From Plumapathes pennacea (Eukaryota > Cnidaria > Anthozoa > Antipatharia > Myriopathidae): a stretch of DNA of 64,000 nucleotides. The position numbers and the translations under genes are program-made. Below the pieces are notes generated by a model that ran no database searches, was not told where the DNA came from, and saw only the letters and a list, made by a program, of their open reading frames with translations. The stretch spans positions 22,084,008 through 22,148,007 of the forward strand of contig OZ038464.1 of assembly GCA_964036295.1 (NCBI GenBank), in the 5' to 3' direction. Shown piece by piece: positions 1 to 12,699 of this stretch (positions within the stretch are counted from its first letter, which is position 1; the number at the start of each line of letters is the position of its first letter).

Positions 1-1212
1 CCTCATAAAATTCTTCTGCGTATCGTACATTGCCTGTTGAAGTGTTTCTTTCATTCGATCATGTAGCCTTTGTTTCGCAATGTTCATTAAATACCAGAAA
101 TGAAAAATACACCGAAATAATTCTGAGGATTGAGTTTGCAGTCACAAATGGACTGAACACACTGAACAAAACCGCAATAATATTGTAAACATCTCTCGTG
201 TGACATTCCTCGCTTTCAATTTCATATTTGTTACAGAGCACGAATACTCGAAAGCCTGATAGAAGAAACGTATTGAGTTAATAAAAGATAACACATAAGT
301 AGTGAAGCGAAGGCTGGATTAATCGTGGCCTCTGATTAGAAATAAGAGTCAAGGTCAAACTGTCATAATCGATTGTGCATAAAAAGATATGTCACGTATT
401 CTCAAGATGCAGGGTCGCTCAACCTTTAAGAAGCAAGTGTATGAGTGTTGTAATAATATTTTTTAGTTTAATAAAGGTGTCAAAAGAGCAAGGTGTCAAA
501 AGCCAAGTTCTCTCCCCCTGTGTGATATTTTTATGGTGAGAAATTGGAAGTCTCTCTTGGGAGTTCCGCTCTTGTCCCCTACTTTCCATTTTATATTCTG
601 GTCTCGACCCAACTCACGTCGCGAGCTCACTGGCAAGGCCAGTCTAGTTATTTTATCGAATATTTATATTTATATCATTTTATTTTATTGTTATTACTCT
701 TAAATTCTGTATTTATTTCACTTTTCCTGCATTAATCTTGCTCCACTTTCCTCTCAGGGAGTGCCTGCTAAAGATGAGATCGTCTTCCAAATCTCGAATT
801 TGACACGGACAACCTACTGTAGCCTTCTCTGTAAATTACAAAGTAATCGAAGTACTGGAATACATTACTTGGTAAATGACAAAGGAACTGTTGCACTGGC
901 CCAAGTACAACAGTTTTGGGATCCCAAGGCCTGGTGGTGCCTTGCCTAGAACTGCTTTTGCATTCTTGCTGGAGCCTAAGGCACAGTCTACGTGTACACT
1001 GCACAAGTAATTTATGTGCAGTGTATGAAATATAAGTTTCACTTGAAGTACCATGGTAGTTAGATGCATGAAATACCTTGGGTTAAAAGTTACTCTTAAA
1101 TACTGCATGTTGATGCAGTCTTGTGTACATGCCTGTCCACGTGATTAAGATGCAATCTTTGTAACTAAGACATATACTGTAGTTCTCAATAATAATTAAT
1201 AGCATAATAAGA
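1..1212. other. No recognisable gene
   Basis: AT-rich sequence. The open frames here are short (about 60-90 codons), mostly begin at non-ATG codons and show no domain I recognise. A frame at about 761-949 (+) is open, but I see no family motif and no clear splice sites around it. The right end runs into a partial MITE copy. Confidence 0.5.
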
Positions 1213-1286
1213 ATAAAAAGAGGTTATTACACGGAAAGGAGTGCAATACGGCGTGGTATTTTTACGAGTCGGTTTTATTTTCTGCT
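1213..1286 (+). repeat. Partial copy of TTACACG-ended MITE
   Basis: About 70 bp (GAGGTTATTACACGG..., then GGAGTGCAATACGGCG and ACGAGTCGGTTTTATTTT) match the first part of the fuller element at 1509-1853. The match stops at about 1282, so this is a truncated copy of the same family. Confidence 0.7.
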
Positions 1287-1508
1287 TTGATGCTGCATAG
1301 AGTAGAGTCGGCATGTCACCGATAAAAGCATCCAGCTCCCTAGGAATAGGAGATGCGTACAAACTGAATTATACAGATATTTTTTATCAGGTCTTTATAC
1401 TAAAACGTTAGCCCTCCACATCTCAGTTGGATTCAATCTTTACGCCATTTAACACTTCGTATAAGGCTTTAGTTAATGAAATGCAGTAGATTTGCTAATT
1501 ACGCCGAG

Positions 1509-1853
1509 GTTATTACACGGGAAGGAGTGCAATACGGCGGAGTATTTTTACGAGTCGGTTTTATTTTTCGAGCCTGCTTCAGGCCAGAAAAAATAAAACT
1601 GACGAGTAAAAATACAGCCGTATTGCATGACTTTTCGTGTAATAAATTGTTTATTATACGACAAACGAAGCAGGACAAACGTTCTCGCCGCGCGCAGAAT
1701 GGAACAAAAAATGACGCGTTCGTAAACTTTGCTCGCGAAAATTGATCACGTAACCTTATAAACAAGTTGATCTGGTTCCTGACGAGTGCAATACGCTCCC
1801 ATCTTTGCACTCGTTTTGGCCTTTATTTGCACTCGAAAATGTGAAGTCGTGTA
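1509..1853 (+). repeat. MITE with TTACACG ends, copy 1
   Basis: A ~345-bp element beginning TATTACACGG and ending CGTGTAA. It contains inner inverted segments: the terms GTGCAATACGGC and ACGAGTCGGTTTTATTTT recur in opposite orientation about 50 bp apart. The same sequence is present in reverse orientation at 34047-34396, inside the NEMP gene, which shows a dispersed family. No transposase is encoded, so it is non-autonomous. Confidence 0.75.
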
Positions 1854-2029
1854 ACAATATCTTATTATGTATACTATCATTGAAATGTAGAATGGAATGG
1901 AATAGGAAAAAATAAAGAAGAAATGGTTGACACTAATGTCAGTTAACATAATGGCTAATTAGCTATTATGCCACCTGCATCCACACCTGCACCAGCTCCC
2001 ACACCAGCTCCCTCAACCGCACTCCCACC

Positions 2030-5000
2030 ACAACATCTGCAGGAAATTATATCTCTTTCTAGTCCCAGGAATTTCGCCCGAAAAGTTGAAGCAATTTCAA
2101 TTTTTGACCATATTTGTCCATTTCTGAGAAAAACGCTTCTGCTATTACAAAACCACAATTTTAGACTCCTTTGTTTGAAAAATGTGATATTTTAGTAGAT
2201 GATTTGCTCTAATTCTCGCGACCCTCTGGATAAAATATCACAAAATAATTTTATATCAAAACCTCTGTTATAGACCCAAGAACGTTTCCTGAAATTGTTA
2301 TGCTATTCTGAGATTAGCCCAAAAATGATCATTTTTTGAAGATACAAAGGCTAATCCTAACCATGCTTTTTGTCAAAATGGCGGATTTTGACAAAATTGA
2401 AAGCTCTCGTACCTTTCAGGAAGCCTTCTTGAGCTATAATGAGACTGTCTGTAATACATTTGCCTTATTCTATTTCAGCCGTTCGCGAGATATAGCAGCA
2501 AAACCGCCTAAAACTTTGAAAGGTGTGATGTTTTAATTAGTCGATGATTTGCTCTAATTTCTCACGACGTGGGGCCTTAAGGTTTACAAAAACTACGCAA
2601 ACTCCGTCCGCATAGTCCCAGGAACATTTCCTGAAAGTTTCATGTGATTCTGAGATGCTCGAAAATGACCGGATTTTCACCAAATCTAAGGTTATAGCCC
2701 AGCGCTTTTTGCCAATATTGGCCAAAAATTGAAAACTCTTGAAACTTTTAGGAAACCTTCCTGGGACTATAAGAAGACTTTCTGCAATACATTTGCTTTA
2801 TGTATCTTCATCCGTTGGCGAGATATAGCAGCAAAACCGCCTAAAACTTTGAAAGGTGTGATGTTTTAATTAGTCGATGATTTGCTCTAATTGCTCACGA
2901 CGCGGGGCCTTAAGGTTTACAAAAACTACGCAAACTCCGTCCGCATAGTCCCAGGAACATTTCCTGAAAGTTTCATGCGATTCTGAGATGCTCGAAAATG
3001 ACCGGATTTTCACCAAATCTAAGGTTATAGTCCAGCGTTTTTTGCCAATATTGGCCAAAAATTGAAAACTCTTGAAACTTTTAGGAAACCTTCCTGGGAC
3101 TATAAGAAGACTTTCTGCAATACATTTGCTTTATTTATCTTCATCCGTTGACGAGATATAACATCAAAACCGCTTAAAACTTTGCCAGGTGTGATGTTTT
3201 AATTAGTCGATGATTTGCTCTAATTGCTCACGACGCGGGGCCTTAAGGTTTACAAAAACTACGCAAAAACCGTCGGCATAGTCCCCGGAACATTTCCTGA
3301 AAGTTTCATGCAATTCTGAGATGGTCGAAAATGACCGGATTTTCACAAAATACTACGGCTTTAGCCCAGGTTTTTTTGCCGACTTTGGCCAAAAATTGAA
3401 AACTCTTGAAACTTTTAGGAAACCTTCCTGGGACTATAAGAAGACTTTCTGCAATACATTTGTTTTATGTATCTTCATCCGTTGGCGAGATATACCAGCA
3501 AAACCGCCTAAAACTTTGAAAGGTGTGATGTTTTAATTAGTCGATGATTTGCTCTAATTGCTCACGACGCGGGGCCTTAAAGTTTACAAAAACTACGCAA
3601 AATCCGTCGGCATAGTCCCAGGAACATTTCCTGAAAGTTTCATGCAATTCTGAGATGCTCGAAAAATGACCGGATTTTCACAAAATAATGCTATTTTAGC
3701 CTAGGGTTTTTTGCCAATTTTGGCCAAAAATTGAAACTCTTGAAACTTTTAGGAAACCTTCCTGGGACTATAAGAAGACTTTCTGCAATACATTTGCTTT
3801 ATCTATCTTAATCTGTTGGCGAGATATAACAGCAAAATCGCTTAAAACTTTGCAATGTGTGATGTTTTAATTAGTCGATGATTTGCTCTAATTGCTCACG
3901 ACGCGGGGCCTTAAGGTTTACAAAAACTACGCAAACTCCGTCCGCATAGTCCCAGGAACATTTCCTGAAAGTTTCATGCGATTCTGAGATGCTCGAAAAT
4001 GACCGGATTTTCACCAAATCTAAGGCTATATAGCCCAGCGTTTTTTGCCAATTTTGGCCAAAAATTGAAAACTCTTGAAACTTTTAGGAAACCTTCCTGG
4101 GACTATAAGAAGACTTTCTGCAATACATTTGCTTTATGTATCTTCATCCGTTGGCGAGATATAACATCAAAACCGCTTAAAACTTACCCAGGTGTGATGT
4201 TTTAATTAATCGATGATTTGCTCTAATTGCTCACGACGCGGGGCCTTAAGGTTACAGAAACTACGCAAAATCCGTCGGCATAGTCCCCGGAACATTTCCT
4301 GAAAGTTTCATGCGATTCTGAGATGGTCGAAAAATGACCGGATTTTCACAAAATACTAAGGCTATAGCCCAGGGTTTTTTGCCAATTTTGGCTAAAAATT
4401 GAAAACTCTTGAAACTTTTAGGAAACCTTCCTGGGACTATAAGAAGACTTTCTGCAATACATTTGCTTTATGTATCTTCATCCGTTGGCGAGATATACCA
4501 GCAAAACCGCTTAAAACTTTGCCAGGTGTGATGTTTTAATTAGTCGATGATTTGCTCTAATTGCTCACGACGCGGGGCCTTAAGGTTTACAAAAACTACG
4601 CAAACTCCGTTGGCATAGTCCCAGGAACATTTCCTGAAAGTTTCATGCGATTCTGAGATGCTCGAAAATGACCGGAGTTTCACAAAATACTAAGACTATA
4701 GCCCAGGGTTTTTTGCCGATTTTGGCCAAAAATTGAAAACTCTTGAAACTTTTAGGAAACCTTCCTGGGACTATAAGAAGACTTTCTGAAATACATTTGC
4801 TTTATTTATCTGCATCCGTTGGCGAGATATAGCAGCAAAACCGTTTAAAACTTTGCCAGGTGTGATGTTTCAATTAGTCGTTGATTTGCTCTAATTTCTC
4901 ACGACGCGGGGCCTTAAAGTTTACAAAAACTATGCAAAATCCGTCGACATAGTCCCAGGAACATTTCCTGAAAGTTTCATGCAATTCTGAGATGGTCGAA

Positions 5001-5716
5001 AAATGACCGATTTTCACAAAATACTAAGGGTTTTTTGCCGATTTTGGCCAAAAATTGAAAATTCTTGAAACTTTTAGGAAACCTTCCTGGGACTATAAGA
5101 AGACTTTCTGCAATACATTTGCTTTATCTATCTTCATCCGTTGGCGAGATATAACATCAAAACCGCTTTAAACTTTCCCAGGTGTGATGTTTTAATTAGT
5201 CGATGATTTGCTCTAAATTCTCACGACGCGAGGCCTTATAGTTTACAAAAACTACGCAAAAATCCGTCGGCATAGTCCCAGGAACATTTCCTGAAAGTTT
5301 CATGCGATTCTGAGATGCTCGAAAAATGACCAGATTTTCACAAAATACTAAGGCTATAGCCCAGGGTTTTTTGCCGATTTTGGCCAAAAATTGAAAACTC
5401 TTGAAACTTTTAGGAAACCTTCCTGGGACTATAAGAAGACTTTCTGCAATACATTTGCTTTATTTATCTTCGTCCGTTGGCGAGATATAGCAGCAAAACC
5501 GTTTAAAACTTTGCCAGGTGTGATGTTTTAATTAGTCGATGATTTGCTCTAATTGCTCACGACGCGGGGCCTTAAAGTTTACCAAAACTACGCAAAATCC
5601 GTCGGCATAGTCTCCGGAACATTTCCTGAAAGTTTCATGCGATTCTGAGATGGTCGAAAAATGACCGGATTTTGGCAAAATACTAAGGCTATAGCCCAGA
5701 GTGTTTTGCCGATTTT
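2030..5716. repeat. ~333-bp satellite array (block 1)
   Basis: Tandem monomers of about 332-336 bp. The marker GATGATTTGCTCTAATT recurs near 2545, 2878, 3210, 3543, 3878, 4213, 4548, 4880, 5210 and 5545. Monomers from about 2480 onward are very similar; the left edge (about 2030-2480) is a diverged variant. The array ends abruptly at about 5716. Each monomer carries two arms in opposite orientation (GTCCCAGGAACATTTCCTGA and, further on, AGGAAACCTTCCTGGGAC), so the unit is an imperfect inverted repeat. The short frames that recur once per monomer are by-products of the tandem structure and not genes. A second block lies at 22890-23860. Confidence 0.95.
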
Positions 5717-6372
5717 GGCCGCAGATCGCAAAAGAGTGTTGGTGGCTGATCTGTTTTCGCATTTCTCGGCTGAGTTTAACCACCCTATCGATCTTTTTTT
5801 TCTCCATAGCCGCCATGTTGATTTTGTGACCACGTTTAGTTGTTTCCAGGCTCTTAGTTCCATCTTGCTCCTGTTTTTTTTTTTTTTTTTTTTTTTATCC
5901 AACCGACCGACCGACCCAAAATTATGAAACGCATTCGACGATAAACGGAGAAAAAAAGGGGACGGCCCTAGGCAAAAATAAACTAAGAGCGGTGAATCCG
6001 TGCGCTGTTAGGGTGTTCAAGGAACCAGTCCATTGCCCGTGGTGTTTATCAATCCAGTGACCAATCCAATGGGCAGCTAAGTTTGATGTTGTCTCGAACG
6101 ACTAGTAAAGGCAATTTAAATTGCTAAATATCTTCAAGTGTTTTCACACAGTATGAGGGGTTTGTTTGTCTTTCAAGAGAAGACAATGTATATTTCCAAC
6201 TTGCAGTCATTATAAATTCAATTTTCATTACTAATTTATACGTAATGAAAAGCAATTCCTTTCCTCTTTTTCAGATGATGAGCTATAATTATTTGTTTAG
6301 GGCAAGCGGGAGCTGGTTTCGAAAATTGTCATATACATGGTAAATATATTCCATCAGTCGCCTTGGCCTTGT
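5717..6372. other. No gene seen; poly-T tract
   Basis: Spacer between the satellite and the foldback element. It contains a run of about 23 T at 5874-5896 followed by short CCGA repeats. I see no coding exon. Confidence 0.5.
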
Positions 6373-7056
6373 TAAGGTTACGGAACAGGTGTGCGTCACG
6401 CAAAACCTGTCTCACGGGCGCGCAATTTTAAAAAAGTACCTAAACCTATATATCATTTTAAAGCTTATAGAACCAAGAATGACATGAAAATGTTTTTAAC
6501 TGGTAAAATCAAATATAAAATGATCTACGCTCGGTTAAGTGCAAATGGAGCGACATTCATGAACGCGAGAAACTCGCGACGGATTTTCGCTTTGGGAAGT
6601 AAACAATGACTCCATGACACTAAGCAGATGTTCATCTTCAAAAGGGTGTCGGGTTTTTGCTTGTTTGTTTTTCGTTTCAAAGATATGAGTCCTAACGCGA
6701 TCCCTGTCCATAAAAAAAATATCACCGAACTTTGAATTATTATAACCTTTTTTTTTGAAATCTGATCTAAAGATTTCCCGACACACCTTTCAAGGCAAAC
6801 ATCTGCTTTGTGTCATGGAGTCATTGTTTACTTCCCAAAGCGAAAATCCGTCGCGAGTTTTTCGCGTTCATAAATGTCGCTCCATTTGCACTTGACTGAG
6901 CGTAGATCATTTTATATTTGATTTTGCCAGTTAAAGACATTTTCATGTCATTCTTGGTTCTATAAGCTTTAAAATGATGCATAGGTTTAGGTACTTTTTT
7001 AAAATTGCGCGCCCGTGAGACAGGTTTTGCGCGACGCCCTGTTCCGTAACCTTAAG
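6373..7056. repeat. Foldback element, ~245-bp inverted arms
   Basis: The left arm (about 6373-6622, starting TTAAGGTTACGGAACAGG) and right arm (about 6811-7056, ending CCTGTTCCGTAACCTTAA) are near-perfect reverse complements over about 245 bp with a few small indels. They are separated by about 190 bp. Both outer ends read TTAA, compatible with a piggyBac-type TTAA target. No transposase is present, so this looks like a MITE or foldback element. Confidence 0.85.
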
Positions 7057-8109
7057 CCCCATCAGGTCGCGGGAGACCAGCTATTAATCTAGACATCAAC
7101 AAGTTATGAAAATTAGATAACCTCTTGATATCATGGGTTACAAATTACGCTTACAATCGTAGGTTCTTTTTACTTGTTTATTGTATCGAGAATTCCAAGC
7201 TTTGAAAAGTTTAAAGCATATACATCTCGGCTTAAGTTTGCAAATTTATGAATTTGTCGACAAAAATCCTTCAGAATCCTTCTTGCTGTTTATGAAATGT
7301 TTCAAAGTTGAGTACTGTTACCTTATTGGCTATAATTCGTCATGAATGAACTGAAAACGGCGCTCGTGTAAAACTCTGAAAAATTCCGCGCGATGCCATT
7401 CATGTAAATGACTTCGTGTTTTTATGTCATTTTTGACGTTTTGAAATGTAAAATTATCGCTAAAAGTTTATTACAGGACCAAAGCAAACTGGCCTAGATG
7501 AAATTCAAGCGAAAATATACAAAGTTTGAGCTTTAAGATCATCTTTTCTTGAAATAACGTCCATAATAAACTGTAGTCGCTAAGGATCATAGAAATTCAA
7601 TCATTTTTTGGAGCATATGTGTCAACACCTAGAATAAGAGAATGAAATGGACAGAATATTGGTTAGCCTTTGACAGTGGACATATCTATTTTTCCCCTTG
7701 CGATTGACATTAGCAGATGCCAGAAGCTGACACCTATGATATGACGAACGTTCGTTATTTCCAAATTGGACGAAACAAGGGAAAGTCACAGAAAGTCACA
7801 GAAGCTATTGCCTATCGTAATATCTTTAGTTGATCTCGTGACACTCGTGATGGCCGTATATTTAAGGAAACTTTAAGCCAGATATTGAATTAAAACTCTT
7901 TGGTCGAGTACCTTTGCTTTTGCTCTGTTGATTTCGTCCACATGTGTTTTCGTCCCCCTCAAAGCAGATCTAGGTTTTCTTTCCCCTTTTGTATGGAAAA
8001 GACAGTTTCAATTCACGGTGTTTGTAAAATAATGGGTCATCTATTAATGTGATCAACAATGGAAACGCGCGGGGAACCTGTTAAAAGCATCCTTTCGCCA
8101 CCACCTCTT
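7057..8109. other. No gene seen
   Basis: AT-rich spacer with many stop codons in all frames. I see neither a repeat nor a plausible exon. Confidence 0.5.
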
Positions 8110-8112
8110 TAA

Positions 8113-8343
8113 AGGTGATGTTACACGAGACAATTTTTAACGACGATTTTTCGCCCAACACCTACAATTTTGTAGCTAGCGCTTTGGCTTTTACTCTAAA
8201 AACATGGCGAACCTTCGCCAAAGGCAGAATTTTGTGCAAAGATTGCTATTCATTGATAGTTCGACGATTACTAGGCAAGAAATATAGAAAAAAAATATTG
8301 CGCAAAAAATCGTCGTTAAAAATCGTCTCGTGTAACATCACCT
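8113..8343. repeat. MITE, Harbinger-like (TAA target)
   Basis: A 231-bp element with ~40-bp inverted ends (left AGGTGATGTTACACGAGAC, right GTCTCGTGTAACATCACCT), flanked by TAA at 8110-8112 and 8344-8346. A 3-bp TAA/TTA target duplication with short palindromic elements is typical of non-autonomous PIF/Harbinger elements; that family assignment is inferred from the TSD only. Confidence 0.75.
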
Positions 8344-8706
8344 TAAAGCGACTACAGTTTTCCGATTTTTTTTTTTTCAGTCAAATTGACATACTCAGGA
8401 ACTTTCATCTGCGACCACTTAATGATAAGTCCTTTTTGCCCCTTCCATAAGCAACCATTTTACGCCCTGAAATCTCTTGTAGCCATACGATGCATACAGT
8501 TTCGACTCTGCTTTTTGCCGACATCGACAATTTGCAATATAACACGCGCCCACTTTACTAAAATTTAGTCGGTCTACGGTTATCCTTGGTAAATTCCGAT
8601 TGCTATCAATCATGACTCCACAATTCAACCTACAAGCAATTTACTGCCTCTGTGAATTGACCTATCGTAGGCGACCACCACGCGTAAGCGAGCAACTCAG
8701 CATGAC

Positions 8707-9997
8707 ATTTTGGGTGGTCTCACTTGGAGATTAAACTGTAGAAATCCATTGTAAAATAAAATTGGCCATTTCTTTAATCCTGGCGTAGTTGCAGAAGCAA
8801 GAAAGGAAACCATAAGCCATAAGTATGCAGGTCTCTTCTCGCGTTGAACGGGTGGATTGTTGAACTCTTGAACTTATTAGTAATTTTTTTCCTTTTAAGG
8901 CAGTAAAGACGATCGAAAGTAACTGCTAGTTATGAAAAATGCATTGCTTAAAGGCTTAGTTGTTTTAACACGGGGTAATTTATCACTCTTCCGAAGGTTT
9001 CCTTGAAGCTAAGACCGGAATCGTAAGTATCCCTTTAATAACTGTTCAAAGCCCTCGCTCTTGTTTTTGAATTCATAGTATCTGATAGTATTTTAAAAGT
9101 CAGCCTTTCGCTAAAATCTTTATGAAGAATCGTGTTATTCATCAAAACACTTACAGGTTAAACTTTTATTTGAAATTTTCACTTCATATTTTTACATTTT
9201 CTTTACGTATTCATCTATTTTGCTGATTCATATGGAAATCACTTTCATGAAAGTGGCAATCCTACAAATAAGACTTCTCCTTACCTTGCCGCGGATCAGT
9301 TTAAATCTACTTGGCTCAATAGAATTTATTCTTGTTTGGTTTTGTGATCTGTTATTGCATTTACGAACTTTGGAACTTATTGTATCCAAACAATGTAAAA
9401 GATTAACATGTTTTGTTAAGTCCCTGTTCATTTTGGAAATACCCTTGAATATAACAGCTAGAAATGCTGAGCACTCTATGTTTTCATACGTTTTCTTTAA
9501 ATTTTCTGGAAAGTAAAATTGTTTCCTTAAAGTTGTTCCTCCAGTGAATATGTTCGTATAATGATATAAGCATCAACCAAGGTCTCGCTGTGTAAACTGA
9601 TTTATCCTGAAATTATTGAATAAAGAAACTTCTATTCATTGTACAGCCTTCGCTAAACAAAAGAGATGTTATTTTAAAAAGAATAACTTTGTCACGATGT
9701 ACGGACGCTTACAGAATAGTCGAAATCCAAGTTGCCGTACTCGTCTCAATTTAACTTCATATGATTTATTTTGTTTCACATTTCGATTACACGTAATCCT
9801 TTTATAACATGCTTTTATATTTTTTCAACTCGATTCACCAAACAGAATATCTTATTAATTAAAAGCTGTAATACGCTCATTAAAACGCTCGTGATGCGTA
9901 AACTTGACAAAAGCCACAAACTGGCATTTCTCAGGAACCGTCCACACTAACCCGGATAAATTTGAAAACGCATCTTTTTCTCTCCGGTTTGGCCAAC
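8707..9997. repeat. Tandem duplication, copy A (~1.29 kb)
   Basis: This segment repeats at 9998 onward with an offset of 1291-1292 bp and only scattered substitutions (for example AGATTAAACTG versus AGATCAAACTG near the start). The short frames it contains appear almost unchanged in both copies, but they resemble no protein family. Copy A ends within the left part of a TIR element (CCGTCCACACTAACCCGG), which is complete only after copy B. Confidence 0.9.
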
Positions 9998-11570
9998 ATT
10001 TTAGGTGGTCTCACTTGGAGATCAAACTGTAGAAATCCATTGTAAAATAAAATTGGCCATTTTTTTTAATCCTGGCGTAGTTGCAGAAGCAAGAAAGGAA
10101 ACCATAAGCCATAAGTATGCAGGTCTCTTCTTGCGTTGAACGGGTGGATTGTTGAACTCTTGAACTTATTAGTAATTTTTTCCTTTTAAGGCAGTAAAGA
10201 CGATCGAAAATAACTGCTAGTTATGAAAAATGCATTGCTTAAAGGCTTAGTTGTTTTAACACGGGGTAATTTATCACTCTTCCGAAGGTTTCCTTGAAGC
10301 TAAGACCGGAATCGTAAGTATCCCTTTAATAACTGTTCAAAGCCCTCGCTCTTGTTTTATGAATTCATAGTATCTGATAGTATTTTAAAAGTCAGCCTTT
10401 CGCTAAAATCTTTATGAAGAATCGTGCTATTCGTCAAAACACTTACAGGTTAAACTTTTATTTGAAATTTTCACTTCATATTTTTACATTTTCTTTACGT
10501 ATTCATCTATTTTGCTGATTCACATGGAAATTACTTTCATGAAAGTGGCAATCCTACAAATAAGACTTCTCCTTACCTTGCCGCGGATCAGTTTAAATCT
10601 ACTTGGCTCAATAGAATTTATTCTTGTTTGGTTTTGTGATCTGTTATTGCATTTACGAACTTTGGAACTTATTGTATCCAAACAATGTAAAAGATTAACA
10701 TGTTTTGTTAAGTCCCTGTTCATTTTGGAAATACCCTTGAATATAACAGCTAGAAATGCTGAGCACTCTATGTTTTCATACGTTTTCTTTAAATTTTCTG
10801 GAAAGTAAAATTGTTTCCTTAAAGTTGTTCCTCCAGTGAATATGTTCGTATAATGATATAAGCATCAACCAAGGTCTCGCTGTGTAAACTGATTTATCCT
10901 GAAATTATTGAATAAAGAAACTTCTATTCATTGTACAGCCTTCGCTAAACAAAAGAGATGTTATTTTAAAAAGAATAACTTTGTCACGATGTACGGACGC
11001 TTACAGAATAGTCGAAATCCAAGTTGCCGTACTCGTCTCAATTTAACTTCATATGATTTATTTTGTTTCACATTTCGATTACACGTAATCCTTTTATAAC
11101 ATGCTTTTATTTTTTTTCAACTCGATTCCCCAAACATATAAGCATCAACCAAGGTCTCGCTGTGTAAACTGATTTATCCTGAAATTATTGAATAAAGAAA
11201 CTTCTATTCATTGTACAGCCTTCGCTAAACAAAAGAGATGTTATTTTAAAAAGAATAACTTTGTCACGATGTACGGACGCTTACAGAATAGTCGAAATCC
11301 AAGTTGCCGTACTCGTCTCAATTTAACTTCATATGACTTATTTTGTTTCACATTTCGATTACACGTAATCCTTTTATAACATGCTTTTATTTTTTTTCAA
11401 CTCAATTCCCCAAACAGAATATCTTATTAATTAAAAGCTGTAATACGCTCATTAAAACGCTCGTGATGCGTAAACTTGACAAAAGCCACAAACTGGCATT
11501 TCTCAGGAACCGTCCACACTAACCCGGATAAATTTGAAAACGCATCTTTTTCTCTCCTGTTTGGCCAACC
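9998..11570. repeat. Tandem duplication, copy B with internal 280-bp repeat
   Basis: Near-identical to copy A, but lengthened by a second, internal tandem duplication of 280 bp (10857-11136 and 11137-11416, both starting ATATAAGCATCAACCAAGG). The sequence is AT-rich with no recognisable coding content. Confidence 0.9.
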
Positions 11571-12259
11571 GTCCACGCCAAAACGGCGTTTTCGGTCACC
11601 GAAAACGGAGCTTTTCGAAAACGGTCTCCAGAGTGGAGAAATTTGAAAACGCCGGCTAGGCGGTGTTGTGTGGATGGCCGAAAACGGAGCTTTTCGAAAA
11701 CGCTGACGTCAAATAGCCACAGTCCCCTTTCGACCATTAATTGAAAATGGCGGACGAATTGATGTTTATGCTGTTTTGTTTGTTAATTAGGAGTATAATA
11801 GCTCTGCACGTGAGTTCTAAATCTTGGTACATTTCTTTCGCCGTTCTCTGAGCAACGTGAAATCATTAAATTCTGCATTCTGTGAATTTTCGACTTTCTA
11901 TTTGGAATTGATCGCCGTCTTTAAATATTCAACTGAGAATAGCTCTGAAATCTATGGATTATCGCGAAGTTTTTAAGTAAAATAGAAATTAGTAGTTTTT
12001 TGATCGACGTTATTCTCGGCGTCGACAAAAATATGAAATTCTCTAATTTGAATTTAGTGCGGGCTCTAGTAATGATGCACGCATGCTCTGCCATTCACCT
12101 AGGGCCGATGCCGCGTTTCGTTTTCAAATTTATCCAGATTAGTGTGGATGGTGAAAATATTGAAAACGATACGAAAACGATAGTGTGGACGGAAAACATT
12201 TTATCCGTTTTCGGGCGAAAACTCCGTTTTCAAATTTATCCGGATTAGTGTGGACGGGG
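11507..12259. repeat. Non-autonomous TIR element (CCGTCCACACTAA ends)
   Basis: The left end (CCGTCCACACTAACCCGG) and right end (CCGGATTAGTGTGGACGG) are inverted repeats that continue into ATAAATTTGAAAACG. CTCAG flanks both sides (11502-11506 and 12260-12264), a possible 5-bp target duplication. Internal GAAAACG motifs are repeated. No transposase is visible. A truncated copy of the left end lies at about 9950-9997. Confidence 0.7.
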
Positions 12260-12608
12260 CTCAGTCATGCAGGCACCCTTTACTTTTCGACCTTGTTTAT
12301 TTCGTGGACCTGTTCATTTACTAGTACTCCTTAAGACCAGTTGACAAATTGTCTGCTTTTTATGCCTGAAGACAACCGTATCACCTCTAGGCTCGATTAA
12401 CAAAGGTCGGACTCGAGAGAGAGGCTTCCGAGAAATAATGGGTCGTTAATGAATGAGATTGACACTTGCTAAAACACTCATTGGTGGCGGGTGATGCAAA
12501 ATAACATTTCATCCTTAGGATACGATTTCTGTTAATAGCACTTTCTCCATTGATGACCGCTATAACATGAAATTCAAATGCATGAAACTTTTTAACGTTT
12601 CAAAATAG
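12260..12608. other. No gene seen
   Basis: About 340 bp of spacer between two mobile elements. Its last 8 bases (CAAAATAG) are the left target duplication of the element that follows. Confidence 0.5.
12601..12608. other. Target site duplication, left (CAAAATAG)
   Basis: The 8 bases adjoining the left terminal inverted repeat are identical to 16973-16980 beyond the right end. Flanking bases outside these 8 differ, as expected for a real target duplication. Confidence 0.8.
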
Positions 12609-12699
12609 GGCTCTTTCTAAGTGTAAGCAGTCCTGAATATTGGGTGTGTCCCTGTGTGTCCCTATGTATCTATATATAACTACAGAGTCCCTGTGTGTC

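Noticed and set aside
2537-5816. Recurring ~62-94 codon minus-strand frames (IGKKRW... type) in the satellite
   Set aside because: They recur once per 333-bp monomer with stops and frameshifts in several copies; no start context, splice sites or known domain.
9220-11379. 98- and 63-codon frames present in two or three identical copies
   Set aside because: Their identity comes from the recent tandem duplication of the DNA; the sequence is AT-rich and resembles no protein family.
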